Shown piece after piece: positions 8,460 to 16,577 of a stretch of 64,000 nucleotides of DNA (position 1 is its first letter; each line of letters opens with the position of its first letter). The position numbers and the translations under genes are program-made. The notes under the pieces are model-generated. The model was not told the DNA's origin, did not search any database, and saw nothing but the letters and a program-made list of their open reading frames with translations. This stretch comes from Planotetraspora mira. GTDB taxonomy: Bacteria; Actinomycetota; Actinomycetes; Streptosporangiales; Streptosporangiaceae. Location: contig NZ_BOOO01000019.1 of the NCBI RefSeq assembly GCF_016863275.1, positions 248,001 through 312,000 of the forward strand. The letters run 5' to 3'.

Positions 8460-9413
8460 GTGCGAGCAGTGCAGATCACCGAGTTCGGCGGGCCCGAGGT
8501 CGTGGCCGTGCGGGACGTGCCCGAACCCCGGCCGGGAGCCGGTCAGGTCCTCATCGACGTCGCGCGATGCGGAGTGAACTTCGCCGACACGCTGCTGCGC
8601 GAGAACGCCTACCTCGCCTCGGCAACGCTGCCGGTGATCCCCGGCATCGAGGTCGTCGGCCGGACCGCGGACGGCCGGCGGCTGGCCGCCATGATCCCCA
8701 ACGGCGGGTACGCGGAGAAGGCCGTGATAGCCGAGGACGCCGCCTTCCCGGTGCCCGACGGTGTCGACGACGTCGCGGCCGTCGCACTGCTCGCCCAGGG
8801 GTTGACCGCCTGGTGGCTGGTCGACCACACCACCCGCGTGCGGCCGGGTGACAGCGTGGTCGTGCACGCGGCGGCGGGCGGCGTCGGCTCGCTTGCCGTA
8901 CAACTGGCCAAGCTGCGCGGCGCGGGCCGGGTCATCGCCACGGCGAGCACGCCGGAGAAACGAGAGTTCGCGCTCTCCCTCGGCGCCGACGCGGCCGTGG
9001 ACCCCGCGACAGAGGACCTCACCGGAGCGTTGTGCGCGGCGAACGGCGGCGAACCCGTGGACGTGGTCCTGGAGATGACGGGCGGGCGCGTCACCGACCA
9101 GAGCATCGCCGCTCTGGCCCCCTTCGGCCGACTCGCCTTCTACGGAATGGCCGGGAGGATCGAGCCCGAGCGGGTGTCACCGCGCGAACTGCAGCGCCGT
9201 TCCATCACCGTCAGCGGCTTCTGGCTGATGAACGCCCTCACCCGCGCGGAGACCCTCGTCAAGGCGTACACGGAGATGTCCGCGCAGGTGACCGCAGGCG
9301 AGTTGCGCGTGGTCCACGGTGGCGACCACCCGATGTCGGAGGTACGGCGCGCGCACGACGACCTCAGCGGCCGCCGAACCATCGGCAAGCTCGTCCTCGA
9401 TCCACACAGATAG
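8460..9413 (+). CDS. Zinc-independent MDR alcohol dehydrogenase / quinone oxidoreductase
   Basis: This 317-residue enzyme has the N-terminal GroES-like half of quinone oxidoreductases (MRAVQITEFGGPEVV, RCGVNFADTLLRENAY). Its Rossmann part contains VVHAAAGGVGSLAVQLAK, binding NADPH, and no structural or catalytic zinc cysteines. GTG at 8460 is preferred because AAGGAG lies 5 bases upstream; GTG at 8454 overlaps that site. It probably reduces quinones or alpha,beta-unsaturated carbonyls. Control is probably by the divergent TetR protein through the palindrome at 8416-8432. Confidence 0.88.
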   Translation: MRAVQITEFGGPEVVAVRDVPEPRPGAGQVLIDVARCGVNFADTLLRENAYLASATLPVIPGIEVVGRTADGRRLAAMIPNGGYAEKAVIAEDAAFPVPDGVDDVAAVALLAQGLTAWWLVDHTTRVRPGDSVVVHAAAGGVGSLAVQLAKLRGAGRVIATASTPEKREFALSLGADAAVDPATEDLTGALCAANGGEPVDVVLEMTGGRVTDQSIAALAPFGRLAFYGMAGRIEPERVSPRELQRRSITVSGFWLMNALTRAETLVKAYTEMSAQVTAGELRVVHGGDHPMSEVRRAHDDLSGRRTIGKLVLDPHR

Positions 9414-9499
9414 CACCGATCGGTTCGCTCTGTGCCGGAGAGTGCCCGGGGATCATTTGAAGACGGCGGCGGGCGGGAGACCGCCGAGGCGTCCGAGAG

Positions 9500-10444
9500 C
9501 TACGACGTCGCCTCGGCCCTCGCCCGCCGGGCGTCGCGTCGCTCCTCGAAGCGAGTCGCGGCCACGTCGAGCTTCGCGAGGAAGTCCGACAGCTCCTCGC
9601 GAGCCTGCTCCCCCTCGGCGTCGAGCCCTTCGATGTCGAAGGTCTTCCACTGCCGCAGCACCGGCAACAGGACCTCGTCGGAGTGCTGGCGCAGGTCGTA
9701 GATGCCCGCCATGGCGATCGTCACGGACTTGCGGGCGAAGCCCTCCATGCCCTGGCCCGGCATCTGGAACGAGGTCACGACATCGGTGACGGCCCGCATG
9801 GTCTGCGACGGGGCCAACTCGAACGCCGCGGCGAGGAGGTTCCGGTAGAAGAGCATGTGCAGGTTCTCATCAGCGGCGACCCGCGTGAGCAACCTCTCGC
9901 AGACCGGGTCCCCCGACACCTTCCCGGTGTTCCGGTGGGCGACGCGGGTGGCCAGTTCCTGGAACGAGACGTAGGCCAACTGCCGCAGCATGCCGTCGTA
10001 CTCCGTGGTGAAGCCGTTCTGCATGTGGATCATCCTGGCTCGCTCCAGCGCGACCGGATCGACGGCCCGGGAGACGGTGAGGTAGTCGCGGATGGCGTAC
10101 GCGTGCCGCCCCTCCTCCGCCGTCCACCGGTGCACCCACGTGCCCCAGGCGCCGTCCCTGCCGAATGTCGTGGCGATCTCGTGGTGGTAGCTCGGCAGGT
10201 TGTCCTCGGTCAGGAGGTTGACGATGAGCGAAACGCGGGCGGGTTCGGGAATCGAGGAGTCCTCCGGCGACCAGGCCTCGCCCTCCAGCACACCGTCGAA
10301 CGTCCGGCCGTCGCTCCACGGGACGTACTCGTGAGGGAACCACTCCTTGGCCACCGCGAGGTGGCGGTCCAGCTCTCGCCCTACGACGGGTTCGAGCTCC
10401 ACGAGAAGCTCCGTCTGGGTGAGCAGGCGAGACGCGACAGACAT
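9500..10444 (-). CDS. Acyl-ACP desaturase (stearoyl-ACP Delta9-desaturase family)
   Basis: This 314-residue ferritin-like di-iron enzyme has a first ligand helix LLTEDNLPSYHHE and the two family motifs EEGRH (in TAEEGRHAYAIRDYL) and DENLH (in AADENLHMLFYR). These correspond to EExxH and DExxH. Such enzymes insert a cis double bond into acyl-ACP, using ferredoxin and oxygen. The ATG at 10444 has GGAGG 7 bases upstream; the ORF extends 7 codons further but without a better site. A 26-bp palindrome begins 33 bases upstream of the start. No regulator adjoins it, so control is probably by a lipid-sensing TetR-type protein encoded elsewhere. Confidence 0.92.
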   Translation of the reverse strand: MSVASRLLTQTELLVELEPVVGRELDRHLAVAKEWFPHEYVPWSDGRTFDGVLEGEAWSPEDSSIPEPARVSLIVNLLTEDNLPSYHHEIATTFGRDGAWGTWVHRWTAEEGRHAYAIRDYLTVSRAVDPVALERARMIHMQNGFTTEYDGMLRQLAYVSFQELATRVAHRNTGKVSGDPVCERLLTRVAADENLHMLFYRNLLAAAFELAPSQTMRAVTDVVTSFQMPGQGMEGFARKSVTIAMAGIYDLRQHSDEVLLPVLRQWKTFDIEGLDAEGEQAREELSDFLAKLDVAATRFEERRDARRARAEATS

Positions 10445-10476
10445 GCGGGACCTCCGAGTCAGCAAACCTACTATGG

Positions 10477-10502
10477 CGTAACCTACGCTAGCGTAGGTTA
10501 CG
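10477..10502. promoter_or_regulatory. Perfect 26-bp palindrome upstream of acyl-ACP desaturase
   Basis: The left half CGTAACCTACGCT is followed immediately by its exact reverse complement, AGCGTAGGTTACG, with the centre between 10489 and 10490. It sits just upstream of the desaturase start (10444), in the right place for an operator. Length and full symmetry resemble TetR-type fatty-acid regulators. The divergent serine hydrolase begins 168 bases away, so it is less likely to be the target. Confidence 0.75.
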
Positions 10503-10669
10503 GTTCAGCGAGCCGAACACCACACTCACTTCCGTCCATCGATCCAGCCGGCCGCATCGGCTTGCACGCCATCTCGATCCTCCAGAAGACGAACGGACAT
10601 CCCGCAGGAGTTCCGTCGCTCTTCTCTCCGGATTGGCCCTTACACAGTGATAGGCCGTAGAACGGGATC

Positions 10670-11635
10670 ATGAGCAGTCACATCCTCGCCGGCCGTCTCG
10701 CGCAGGCCATCGAGCAGAATCGCGTGCCCGATCTCCACGCCGTCGTCGCCGTCCGTCACGGACACGTGCTCCTCGAGCACTACGGCGAAGGCGAGGACTT
10801 CAAACTGAACGAAGCCCTCGGCCACGTGCGCTTCACGCCCGACACGCTCCACGACGTCCGCTCGGTCACCAAAAGCGTCGTCGGCCTCCTGTACGGCATC
10901 GCCCTGGCCGACGGCCGGGTGCCGGAGCCGGACGAGCCCCTGCTACGGCACTTCCCCGAGTACCCGGACCTCGCCGAAGACCCCCGGCGCGCCGCGTTGA
11001 CGGTCGAGCACGCGCTCACGATGACGCTCGGGCTGGAGTGGAACGAGAACGTCCCCTACACGAGTTCGGCCAACAGCGAGATCGCCATGGAACTCGCCCC
11101 CGACCGCTGTCGCTACATCCTGCGGCAGCCGATCGTGGACGAGCCCGGCACCCGATGGTCCTACTGCGGAGGCGCGTCGGCGCTGGTGGCACGGCTCATC
11201 GAGAAGGGCACCGGACTGGCGCTGGAGGACTTCGCGCGCGCTCGGCTCTTCGAGCCTCTGGAAATCACGTGCTCGGAGTGGTCGACCGGCGAGGACGGGG
11301 TGGCCCTGGCCGCCTCCGGACTGCGGCTGACCCCTCGCGGCCTCCTCGCGATCGGGCGACTCGTGCTCGAAGGAGGCCGCGGCATCGTGCCCGGGCCCTG
11401 GCTCGCGAGGGCGCTGCGCCCACGCGTACGGATCGACGAGGGCTTCCACTACGGCTACCAGTGGTACGTCGGCGACACGTGGGCGGGCGGGTTCGGCAAC
11501 GGCGGTCAGCGGATCCACGTGTCACCCGACCTGGACCTCGTGGTCGCGATCACAGCAGGACAGTACGACAGGGCAGATCAGCCGACCGCCTCGATCGTGC
11601 TCGACGAGGTGATCCTCAAGGGGATCGAGCACTGA
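10670..11635 (+). CDS. Serine hydrolase, beta-lactamase class C / D-alanyl carboxypeptidase-like
   Basis: This 321-residue protein has the SxxK motif SVTK (S65, K68) in DVRSVTKSVVGLL. An expected YxN tyrosine appears in WSYCGGASALVARL, where Tyr is kept but Asn is replaced by Gly. The C-terminal part contains GFGNGGQRIHV, which supplies the usual HxG/KTG-like strand. No signal peptide is visible, so it may be cytoplasmic. The family comprises esterases, peptidases and beta-lactamase-like proteins, and the actual substrate is unknown. The ATG at 10670 opens the clear domain directly. It converges on the CMD gene, 19 bases away. Confidence 0.85.
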   Translation: MSSHILAGRLAQAIEQNRVPDLHAVVAVRHGHVLLEHYGEGEDFKLNEALGHVRFTPDTLHDVRSVTKSVVGLLYGIALADGRVPEPDEPLLRHFPEYPDLAEDPRRAALTVEHALTMTLGLEWNENVPYTSSANSEIAMELAPDRCRYILRQPIVDEPGTRWSYCGGASALVARLIEKGTGLALEDFARARLFEPLEITCSEWSTGEDGVALAASGLRLTPRGLLAIGRLVLEGGRGIVPGPWLARALRPRVRIDEGFHYGYQWYVGDTWAGGFGNGGQRIHVSPDLDLVVAITAGQYDRADQPTASIVLDEVILKGIEH

Positions 11636-11654
11636 ATCGCCGCCCAGAGGGCCC

Positions 11655-12065
11655 TCAGCCGACAGGGAGCAGGCCGCGCTCGCCGAAGACCTTCTTGGCG
11701 ACGAAGGTGGCGTTGACCGCCTTGGGCATGCCGCAGTAGACCGCGGAGTGCAGCAGCGCCTCGACGATCTCTTCAGGGGTCAGACCCACGTTCAGGGCGG
11801 CGTTGATGTGGACGTCGAGTTGAGGCTCACAGCCGCCGAGGGCGGTGAGCATGCCGAGCGTGACCAACTGCCGGTCGCGGGGGGCCAGACCTGGACGGTC
11901 GTAGATGTCGCCGAAGGCCCAGGCGACCACCTGATGGCCGAGTTCGGGAGAGATGTCGGCCAGGGTGTCCACGACCTTCCGGCCTCCCTCCCCGTCGACG
12001 CGGGTGAGGACCTCCATGCCGCGGTCGAATCGGTCCTGGCGGGTCTCGGCGGGGGCGGTGCTCAT
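11655..12065 (-). CDS. Carboxymuconolactone decarboxylase (CMD) family protein
   Basis: This 136-residue protein spans one CMD domain: RDRQLVTLGMLTALGGCEPQL, then VHINAALNVGLTPEEIVEALLH and AVYCGMPKAVNA. It lacks the CxxC pair of AhpD peroxidases, having single cysteines in GGCEP and YCGMP, so it resembles 4-carboxymuconolactone decarboxylase-like proteins more than AhpD. Its ATG overlaps the stop of the upstream MerR gene (ATGA), so the pair is translated as a coupled operon from the MerR-type promoter at 12485-12515. Its role is probably detoxification or aromatic metabolism, with the ligand unknown. Confidence 0.88.
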   Translation of the reverse strand: MSTAPAETRQDRFDRGMEVLTRVDGEGGRKVVDTLADISPELGHQVVAWAFGDIYDRPGLAPRDRQLVTLGMLTALGGCEPQLDVHINAALNVGLTPEEIVEALLHSAVYCGMPKAVNATFVAKKVFGERGLLPVG

Positions 12066-12478
12066 GTGCGTTCCGTTTCCGGCTGCGGGGACAGCAGCCG
12101 TTCGTAGTGGTCGATCTTTTCGTCCAGCGCGTCCGCGTTCTGCTGGAGGACCCGGATGCGCTCGCCGAGCCCGCTGCGGTGCTCGCGCAGGACGACCAGC
12201 CGATCGGCGACGGTGGCCCCGCCGTCGGCGCGCAGCCGGGCGAACCGCTGCATGTCGGCGATGGACATCCCGGTCGCCCGCAGCCGCAGCAGGAACTCCA
12301 CCCAGTCGAGATCGGTCGCCGCGTAACGGCGCTGATTACCGGCGCTGCGCCTGACCGGCTCGATCAGCCCTGCCTTCTCGTAGTAGCGCAGAGTGTCGGC
12401 CGACAGCCCGGTGCGCTCCGCCATCTGGGCGATGGTGAGCGTCTCCTCCCCCAGCGAGAGGGCGTCTTCGCTGTTCAC
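12062..12478 (-). CDS. MerR family regulator
   Basis: This 138-residue regulator has the MerR helix-turn-helix (LTIAQMAERTGLSADTLRYY, then EKAGLIEPVRR and RRYAATDLDWVEFLLRLR). A long dimerisation coiled coil follows, ending LDEKIDHYERLL. There are no cysteine pairs for metal binding, so it fits the NmlR/AdhR-type branch that responds to aldehydes or other electrophiles. It is the first gene of a two-gene operon with the CMD protein, and its own promoter carries the palindromic operator, so it is autoregulated. Confidence 0.92.
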   Translation of the reverse strand: MNSEDALSLGEETLTIAQMAERTGLSADTLRYYEKAGLIEPVRRSAGNQRRYAATDLDWVEFLLRLRATGMSIADMQRFARLRADGGATVADRLVVLREHRSGLGERIRVLQQNADALDEKIDHYERLLSPQPETERT

Positions 12479-12484
12479 GAGGAG

Positions 12485-12515
12485 ACACTAGAACTTGGAG
12501 TGCACTCCAGGTCAA
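12485..12515 (-). promoter_or_regulatory. MerR-type promoter with 19-bp spacer and palindromic operator
   Basis: On the minus strand TTGACC (-35, 12515-12510) and TAGTGT (-10, 12490-12485) are separated by exactly 19 bases. This over-long spacing is diagnostic of MerR-activated promoters. The spacer contains TGGAGTGCACTCCA, a perfect 14-bp palindrome (12496-12509) of the type bound by AdhR/NmlR-like MerR proteins. The MerR start codon is 6 bases past the -10, so the transcript must be leaderless or nearly so. Confidence 0.8.
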
Positions 12516-12574
12516 ATGGAGCGTGCGGAGCAGCGGAGACCGGGCCGGACGACGTCTGTGGTACACACCGTTCC

Positions 12575-12964
12575 ATGAGCTCACCCGCTGCCCAGCACCT
12601 GGGCGTCGTGCCGTCCGTGTTCGCCGTCGAGCACCTCCCGCAGGCCACGTTCCCCGAAGACGACGAGTGGATCGCGCTGGTTCGCGCCCCGGAGGGCCTC
12701 ACCGTCGTCCGTGAGACCTGGCCGACCGGCTCCCGCGAGCGATGGATCGGTCTGTACGGCGGAGCGCACGGCCTTGGCGTCCCCGGCATGCTGGCCGCGG
12801 TCGTGGGACCGCTGGCCGATGCGGCGATCCCCGTTTTCGTCGCCTCGACCTTCCATGCCGATCTGGTCCTGGTGCCCGAACCGAGGGTCAAGGAGGCCGT
12901 CGCCGTCCTGGAGGAGGCAGGGCATCGGGTGGACACCAGGAATCTGCGGTCAACCGACATCTAG
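12575..12964 (+). CDS. ACT-domain protein (CASTOR/ACT_7-like)
   Basis: This 129-residue protein has paired ACT-like halves: VFAVEHLPQ ... EWIALVRAPEGLTVV, then a GLGVPGMLAAVVGPLADAAIPVF segment (read as GVPGMLAAVVGPLADAAIPV). It ends STFHADLVLVPEPRVKEAV and EEAGHRV. This matches the small ACT-domain family that binds amino acids or similar ligands. The ATG at 12575 was chosen because the frame further upstream lies inside the divergent MerR gene. No enzyme domain is attached, so a regulatory or sensing role is inferred. Confidence 0.75.
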   Translation: MSSPAAQHLGVVPSVFAVEHLPQATFPEDDEWIALVRAPEGLTVVRETWPTGSRERWIGLYGGAHGLGVPGMLAAVVGPLADAAIPVFVASTFHADLVLVPEPRVKEAVAVLEEAGHRVDTRNLRSTDI

Positions 12965-13024
12965 CGGCCGCCCCGGTCGGAATATTCGGTCGCCGACGCG
13001 GCGGGAGCCGTTCAAACTGGCGGG

Positions 13025-14215
13025 ATGGGACGGACAGTCAGCGCGTGGGTGACCGCGGGCGAGGAGTGCCTCGGCGTCCTCGGGCCGTTTCCGGTGAACG
13101 TCCCCTGGTGGTCGCAGGTCGAGCCGGTCGTCACGCACGTGGGACACGTGCTGGAGGTTCCGGTCCTGGTGCTGCGACTGCTGTCCGTCGACGGCGGGGA
13201 GGGCGGCCGCGACGGTCATGTGACCTATCACGTCGAAGCGCTGGAGCGGCCCGCGCCCGGGCGGCTGGCCGCACCGCCCGTCGATCAGGCCGCCCTCACC
13301 AAGCCCGAGGCCCTGCGTTCGCCGTGGGCCGGGATGAAGAGTCTGCGGGAGGTCCTCACCTGGGCGTCCGACGCGCTGGCCGCCGTGGGGCGCCCGGTCA
13401 CCGGGCCGGTCGAGCAGCACAAGACGTGGAATCTGGCCGGGCTGTTCCGCCTGCCCACCGGTCAGGGCCCGGTCTGGCTGAAGGCCACGCCGCGCTTCGC
13501 CGCGGACGAGGCCGGCGTCATCGCCGCCTTGGCTCGCGTGGACCCTGGCCTGGTCCCGGCGGTCATCGCGGCCGGGGAGGGACGGGTCCTGCTGGAGCAC
13601 CTGCCTGGCGAGGACTGCTGGCAGGCCTCCCCTGAGACGATCACCAGTGCGGTGAGCCGCCTCGTCGCCGCGCAGGCAGCGGTGGCGGATGGACTTCCGC
13701 CCGATCTGTGCGACCGGCGCACGCCCGTCATCGCCGAGCAGGCGCGCAAACTCCTCGCTGGCGAGGTCGCCCGCGAGCTCACCGCCGACGAGTTGCGGGC
13801 CGCGCGCGCACTGGTCGAGCGGTGGCCGACGCTGGACGAGTGCGGGCTGCCGGACACGCTCGTGCACGGCGACTTCCACCCCGGCAACTGGCGCAGCGAC
13901 GGCGGCCCGCCGGTCGTGGTGGACTTCGCCGACGCGCATCTCGGCAACCCGGTGCTGGACGGGCTGCGGGTCTGCGACTTCCTGCCCGAGGCGAAGCAGG
14001 CCGCGGCCACCCGCGCGTGGATCGACGCCTGGGAACTCCAGGTCCCCGGCTGCGACCCGGCCCGCGCGCTGGCCGTCGCCGAGCCGCTCGCGCACCTGTC
14101 GTACGCGGTGCGCTATCAGGAGTTCCTGGACGGCATCGAGCCCTCCGAGAGGATCTACCACCTCGGCGACCCCGCCGCGACGATCCGTGCCGCCCTGCGC
14201 TGCGCACAGGGGTGA
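13025..14215 (+). CDS. Aminoglycoside phosphotransferase (APH) family protein
   Basis: This 396-residue protein has an uncharacterised N-terminal domain of about 100 residues. The APH fold follows: PVWLKATPRF (ATP-binding lysine), VLLEHLPGEDCW, the catalytic loop LVHGDFHPGNW (His-Gly-Asp ... Asn) and VVVDFADAHLGNPVLD as the metal-binding DFx segment. Such enzymes phosphorylate hydroxyl groups of antibiotics or small metabolites. No resistance specificity can be inferred. It is an isolated plus-strand gene, ending 15 bases before a convergent gene. Confidence 0.85.
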   Translation: MGRTVSAWVTAGEECLGVLGPFPVNVPWWSQVEPVVTHVGHVLEVPVLVLRLLSVDGGEGGRDGHVTYHVEALERPAPGRLAAPPVDQAALTKPEALRSPWAGMKSLREVLTWASDALAAVGRPVTGPVEQHKTWNLAGLFRLPTGQGPVWLKATPRFAADEAGVIAALARVDPGLVPAVIAAGEGRVLLEHLPGEDCWQASPETITSAVSRLVAAQAAVADGLPPDLCDRRTPVIAEQARKLLAGEVARELTADELRAARALVERWPTLDECGLPDTLVHGDFHPGNWRSDGGPPVVVDFADAHLGNPVLDGLRVCDFLPEAKQAAATRAWIDAWELQVPGCDPARALAVAEPLAHLSYAVRYQEFLDGIEPSERIYHLGDPAATIRAALRCAQG

Positions 14216-14230
14216 ACCACCAGGCTCGGA

Positions 14231-14659
14231 TCAGAAGGCCACGATGGTGGCCGCACCGCACAAGATCAAGCACATCGGGGTGTACGCGGTGAGGTTGAGC
14301 CGGTAGAACGCCGAATTCCGATCGGCTCCGATGCCCAGTGCCCAGACGATGCCGGCGCCGCCGCGCAGGAGTGCCCCGACGGCGACGGCGGCCGCCCCGG
14401 CGGACGCGATCCAGCCGGGCACCCAGTCACCCACCTGGCCGGCCTTGGCGAGGACCGCGGTCGCCCCGGCGACCAGGATGAGAACGATCGGCGCCAGCAC
14501 GCGGGGGGTGAACGGCACCTCGAAGTTGAGCACCATCTGGGACAGCGTGCGTGTGTCGCGGGCCGGCCAGGTGCGGCCGGTCATCCAGTAGACGTGCACG
14601 AGGGCGTCGACGCCCAGGATCGCGGCCACCACGATGGCCGCCAGTTCGTGAATCCTCAT
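14231..14659 (-). CDS. DUF3995 family membrane protein
   Basis: This 142-residue protein has four hydrophobic segments (about residues 7-24, 55-72, 84-102, 120-140). An early conserved HVYWMTGRTWP follows the first segment, characteristic of DUF3995. No function is established for the family. It lies 45 bases downstream of the SRPBCC-like gene on the same strand, so it may be the third gene of the ECF sigma operon. Confidence 0.8.
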   Translation of the reverse strand: MRIHELAAIVVAAILGVDALVHVYWMTGRTWPARDTRTLSQMVLNFEVPFTPRVLAPIVLILVAGATAVLAKAGQVGDWVPGWIASAGAAAVAVGALLRGGAGIVWALGIGADRNSAFYRLNLTAYTPMCLILCGAATIVAF

Positions 14660-14704
14660 ACCTGGGAGAGGGATCCACCGGCCGGAACACTCCGGTGACG
14701 TGGC

Positions 14705-15193
14705 TCACATCGGCCGGCCTCCGGAGTCACCGTCGCGGTCGAACCGCGTGATGAAACGGCGGACGACGACTCGGCCGAGCAGCCGGTTGGCCGGGACCAG
14801 CAGCGGCCCGAGGATCCGCATGCCCGGAAACCGGAAGCCTGACATGTAGCCGAGCCGGGTGCCGTCTCCGTCCGGTGCGACGGCGATCCCGAACGACACG
14901 AAGCGGCTCTGCATGAGACACCAGCCGGGCCGCAGGATGCCGTCGAACGGCGCGCGGAGTCCGGACCGGCCTCGAATCATCGCCCGGAAGCGTTCGCCGT
15001 GCTGCTCGGTGACGCGAACGGATCGGACATCGGGCACCAGGCCGGGGAGCGCTCGTTCCAGGTCGCCCAGCACCTGCCACACGTCGTCGAAGCGGGCCGG
15101 CAGGTCGGTCTCGACGTACATGGCGCCGGGGATCGCCGCCGCCAGCACGCGCAGCCGGCGCAGGTCGTCGATCTCACCGATGGGCCAGGTCAT
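14705..15193 (-). CDS. SRPBCC/START-like small protein coupled to ECF sigma gene
   Basis: The ATG at 15193 overlaps the stop of the sigma-factor gene (ATGA) and gives 162 residues. The layout fits a helix-grip ligand-binding protein: YVETDLPARFDDVWQVLGDLER at the N-terminus, alternating strands in the middle (SVRVTEQHGERFRAMIRG, RFVSFGIAVAPDGDGTRLGY) and a long C-terminal helix (PANRLLGRVVVRRFITRF). The assignment rests on pattern only. Translational coupling to an ECF sigma factor suggests a partner or sensor for it rather than an independent enzyme (inference). No membrane anchor is present. Confidence 0.65.
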   Translation of the reverse strand: MTWPIGEIDDLRRLRVLAAAIPGAMYVETDLPARFDDVWQVLGDLERALPGLVPDVRSVRVTEQHGERFRAMIRGRSGLRAPFDGILRPGWCLMQSRFVSFGIAVAPDGDGTRLGYMSGFRFPGMRILGPLLVPANRLLGRVVVRRFITRFDRDGDSGGRPM

Positions 15194-15741
15194 CGGTCGC
15201 CCCCTTCTGTCCGCCATGCTCGCCGGAAGCTCTCACGGGCCCGGAACAGCCGGGACCGTACAGTGCCCGCCGGGACGCCGAGCATCTCTCCCGCGGCCCG
15301 CTCGTCCAGCCCCTCCAGGTCGCGGAGCGTCAACACCGCGCGGTGCTCGGGCGACAACCGGTTCAACACGTCACGGATGTCGGCGGTCAACGCCGGATCG
15401 TCGGGGGCGGGAAGTTCGATCAGCTCGGCCGGAGCCGTCCGGGATGACTGCCGGGCCACCCGTACGGCCTCCCGGACGGCGATCACGCGCACCCAGCCGA
15501 AGAGCGCGGCGGGCTCCCGCAGCGTCCCCAGTTTGCGCAGCACCACGATCAGGGTCTCCTGGGTGGCGTCCGGAGCGTCCTGCAACGCGATCGGCCAGCA
15601 CAACCGGCGCACGTACGGGGTGATCGCCTCAAGCAGGTCATGCAGGGCGATCAGGTCGCCACGCTGGGCACTTCGTATCGTGGCGTCGGGCACACGGACA
15701 GGACCGGCGGTGGCCGATTCCGCCCGCTGATCGTCGAGCAT
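15190..15741 (-). CDS. ECF-type RNA polymerase sigma factor
   Basis: This 183-residue sigma-70 family protein has region 2 (LHDLLEAITPYVRRLCWPIAL, QDAPDATQETLIVVLRKLGT) and region 4 (LNRLSPEHRAVLTLRDLEGL, GVPAGTVRSRLFRARE), joined by a short linker. The ATG at 15741 has GAAGG 5-6 bases upstream and is preferred over the GTG at 15747. There is no adjacent anti-sigma factor with a zinc finger or membrane domain. The coupled downstream SRPBCC-like gene and the following DUF3995 membrane gene are the only candidates for control partners. Confidence 0.9.
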   Translation of the reverse strand: MLDDQRAESATAGPVRVPDATIRSAQRGDLIALHDLLEAITPYVRRLCWPIALQDAPDATQETLIVVLRKLGTLREPAALFGWVRVIAVREAVRVARQSSRTAPAELIELPAPDDPALTADIRDVLNRLSPEHRAVLTLRDLEGLDERAAGEMLGVPAGTVRSRLFRARESFRRAWRTEGGDR

Positions 15742-15927
15742 GGTCACCTTCGTACGCGCTGTCGCAGGAACGAGATCACCGTACGCCGCGTCGTGCCGCG
15801 TGAAGGACCGCCCACGACCCGCTGGGACGGGCCTGCCTCACCTTCGCCTACGTGTCCACGCATTCCGCGCTCCTTCCGCCGTTCCTCACACCGGAAGGAG
15901 GCTCGCAATCGCCGTATCACTCCCGGC

Positions 15928-15943
15928 TGTGACACGGATCACG
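15928..15943. promoter_or_regulatory. CRP-like site
   Basis: TGTGA-CACGGA-TCACG matches the CRP consensus TGTGA-N6-TCACA at 9 of 10 fixed positions. It lies in the 270-base gap upstream of the minus-strand sigma-factor gene (start 15741), about 190 bases from it. It is a sequence match only; no cAMP control is shown. Confidence 0.35.
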
Positions 15944-16010
15944 GAAATCAGCACAGGACCGGCACGCCGGCGGCTCGGCCTCAGGTCCCGATGACGCACT
16001 GCGGGTGTCG

Positions 16011-16544
16011 TCACCAAGGGCTGCTGCGATCCTGTTCGAGTTGCCGCACCATGACCCGGCAGACCTCGGGGCGACGCTCGCGAACACCATCAGGGTGGTA
16101 GACGACCTCCGTCGTGGCCAGCAGGCCGTGCGGCCATTCGGTGTAACCGAGGCGAAGGTACAGACGCTGGGCAGCGTGGTTGTCCAGATTCACGCCCAGG
16201 GCGACGTGTTTGTAGCCCCTCTCCCACAGTTCACGCTCGGCCACCTGTAGGAGTTCGGTGCCGATCCCCTGGTTGCGTCGTCCGGGAACGACTTCCAGGT
16301 GAGTGAGCAACGGGACGTCAGGCAGACGCGCCCGGAGTTCCGGCTCCTCGGCGGCGGCCAGCCACACGTAGACGTCCCCCACCGCGGTGCCGTCGTCCCA
16401 CGCGAGCAGCAGCTGACCGTGCCCCGATGCCTGCCGGACGAGCCGGTCGGCGAAGTAATCCTCTTGCCCGAGCGACCGGACCACGGCGGGGAGATCCCCA
16501 TCAACAGCCTGACGAATAGCCGATGCCCCCACAAACAAACACAT
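16011..16544 (-). CDS. GNAT family N-acetyltransferase
   Basis: This 177-residue protein contains the acetyl-CoA binding motif A of GNAT enzymes: LEVVPGRRNQGIGTELLQVAE, seen as VVPGRRNQGIGTELL (R/Q-x-x-G-x-G/A). It is followed by HVALGVNLDNHAAQRLYLRLGY, the typical motif B with N and Y. The acceptor substrate is not predictable. It lies 33 bases after the glycosyltransferase stop on the same strand, so it might be the last gene of the XRE/glycosyltransferase unit. Confidence 0.88.
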   Translation of the reverse strand: MCLFVGASAIRQAVDGDLPAVVRSLGQEDYFADRLVRQASGHGQLLLAWDDGTAVGDVYVWLAAAEEPELRARLPDVPLLTHLEVVPGRRNQGIGTELLQVAERELWERGYKHVALGVNLDNHAAQRLYLRLGYTEWPHGLLATTEVVYHPDGVRERRPEVCRVMVRQLEQDRSSPW

Positions 16545-16577
16545 TCCCGGCTAAAGGGCTGGTAAATCAAGACCCAT

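Noticed and set aside
10670-11635. Dedicated beta-lactam resistance gene
   Set aside because: The SxxK motif is present but the YxN motif is altered and no export signal is seen; a general serine hydrolase or esterase is more likely.
13025-14215. Aminoglycoside resistance determinant
   Set aside because: The APH fold is clear but the protein has an atypical N-terminal domain and no similarity I can tie to a resistance subgroup.
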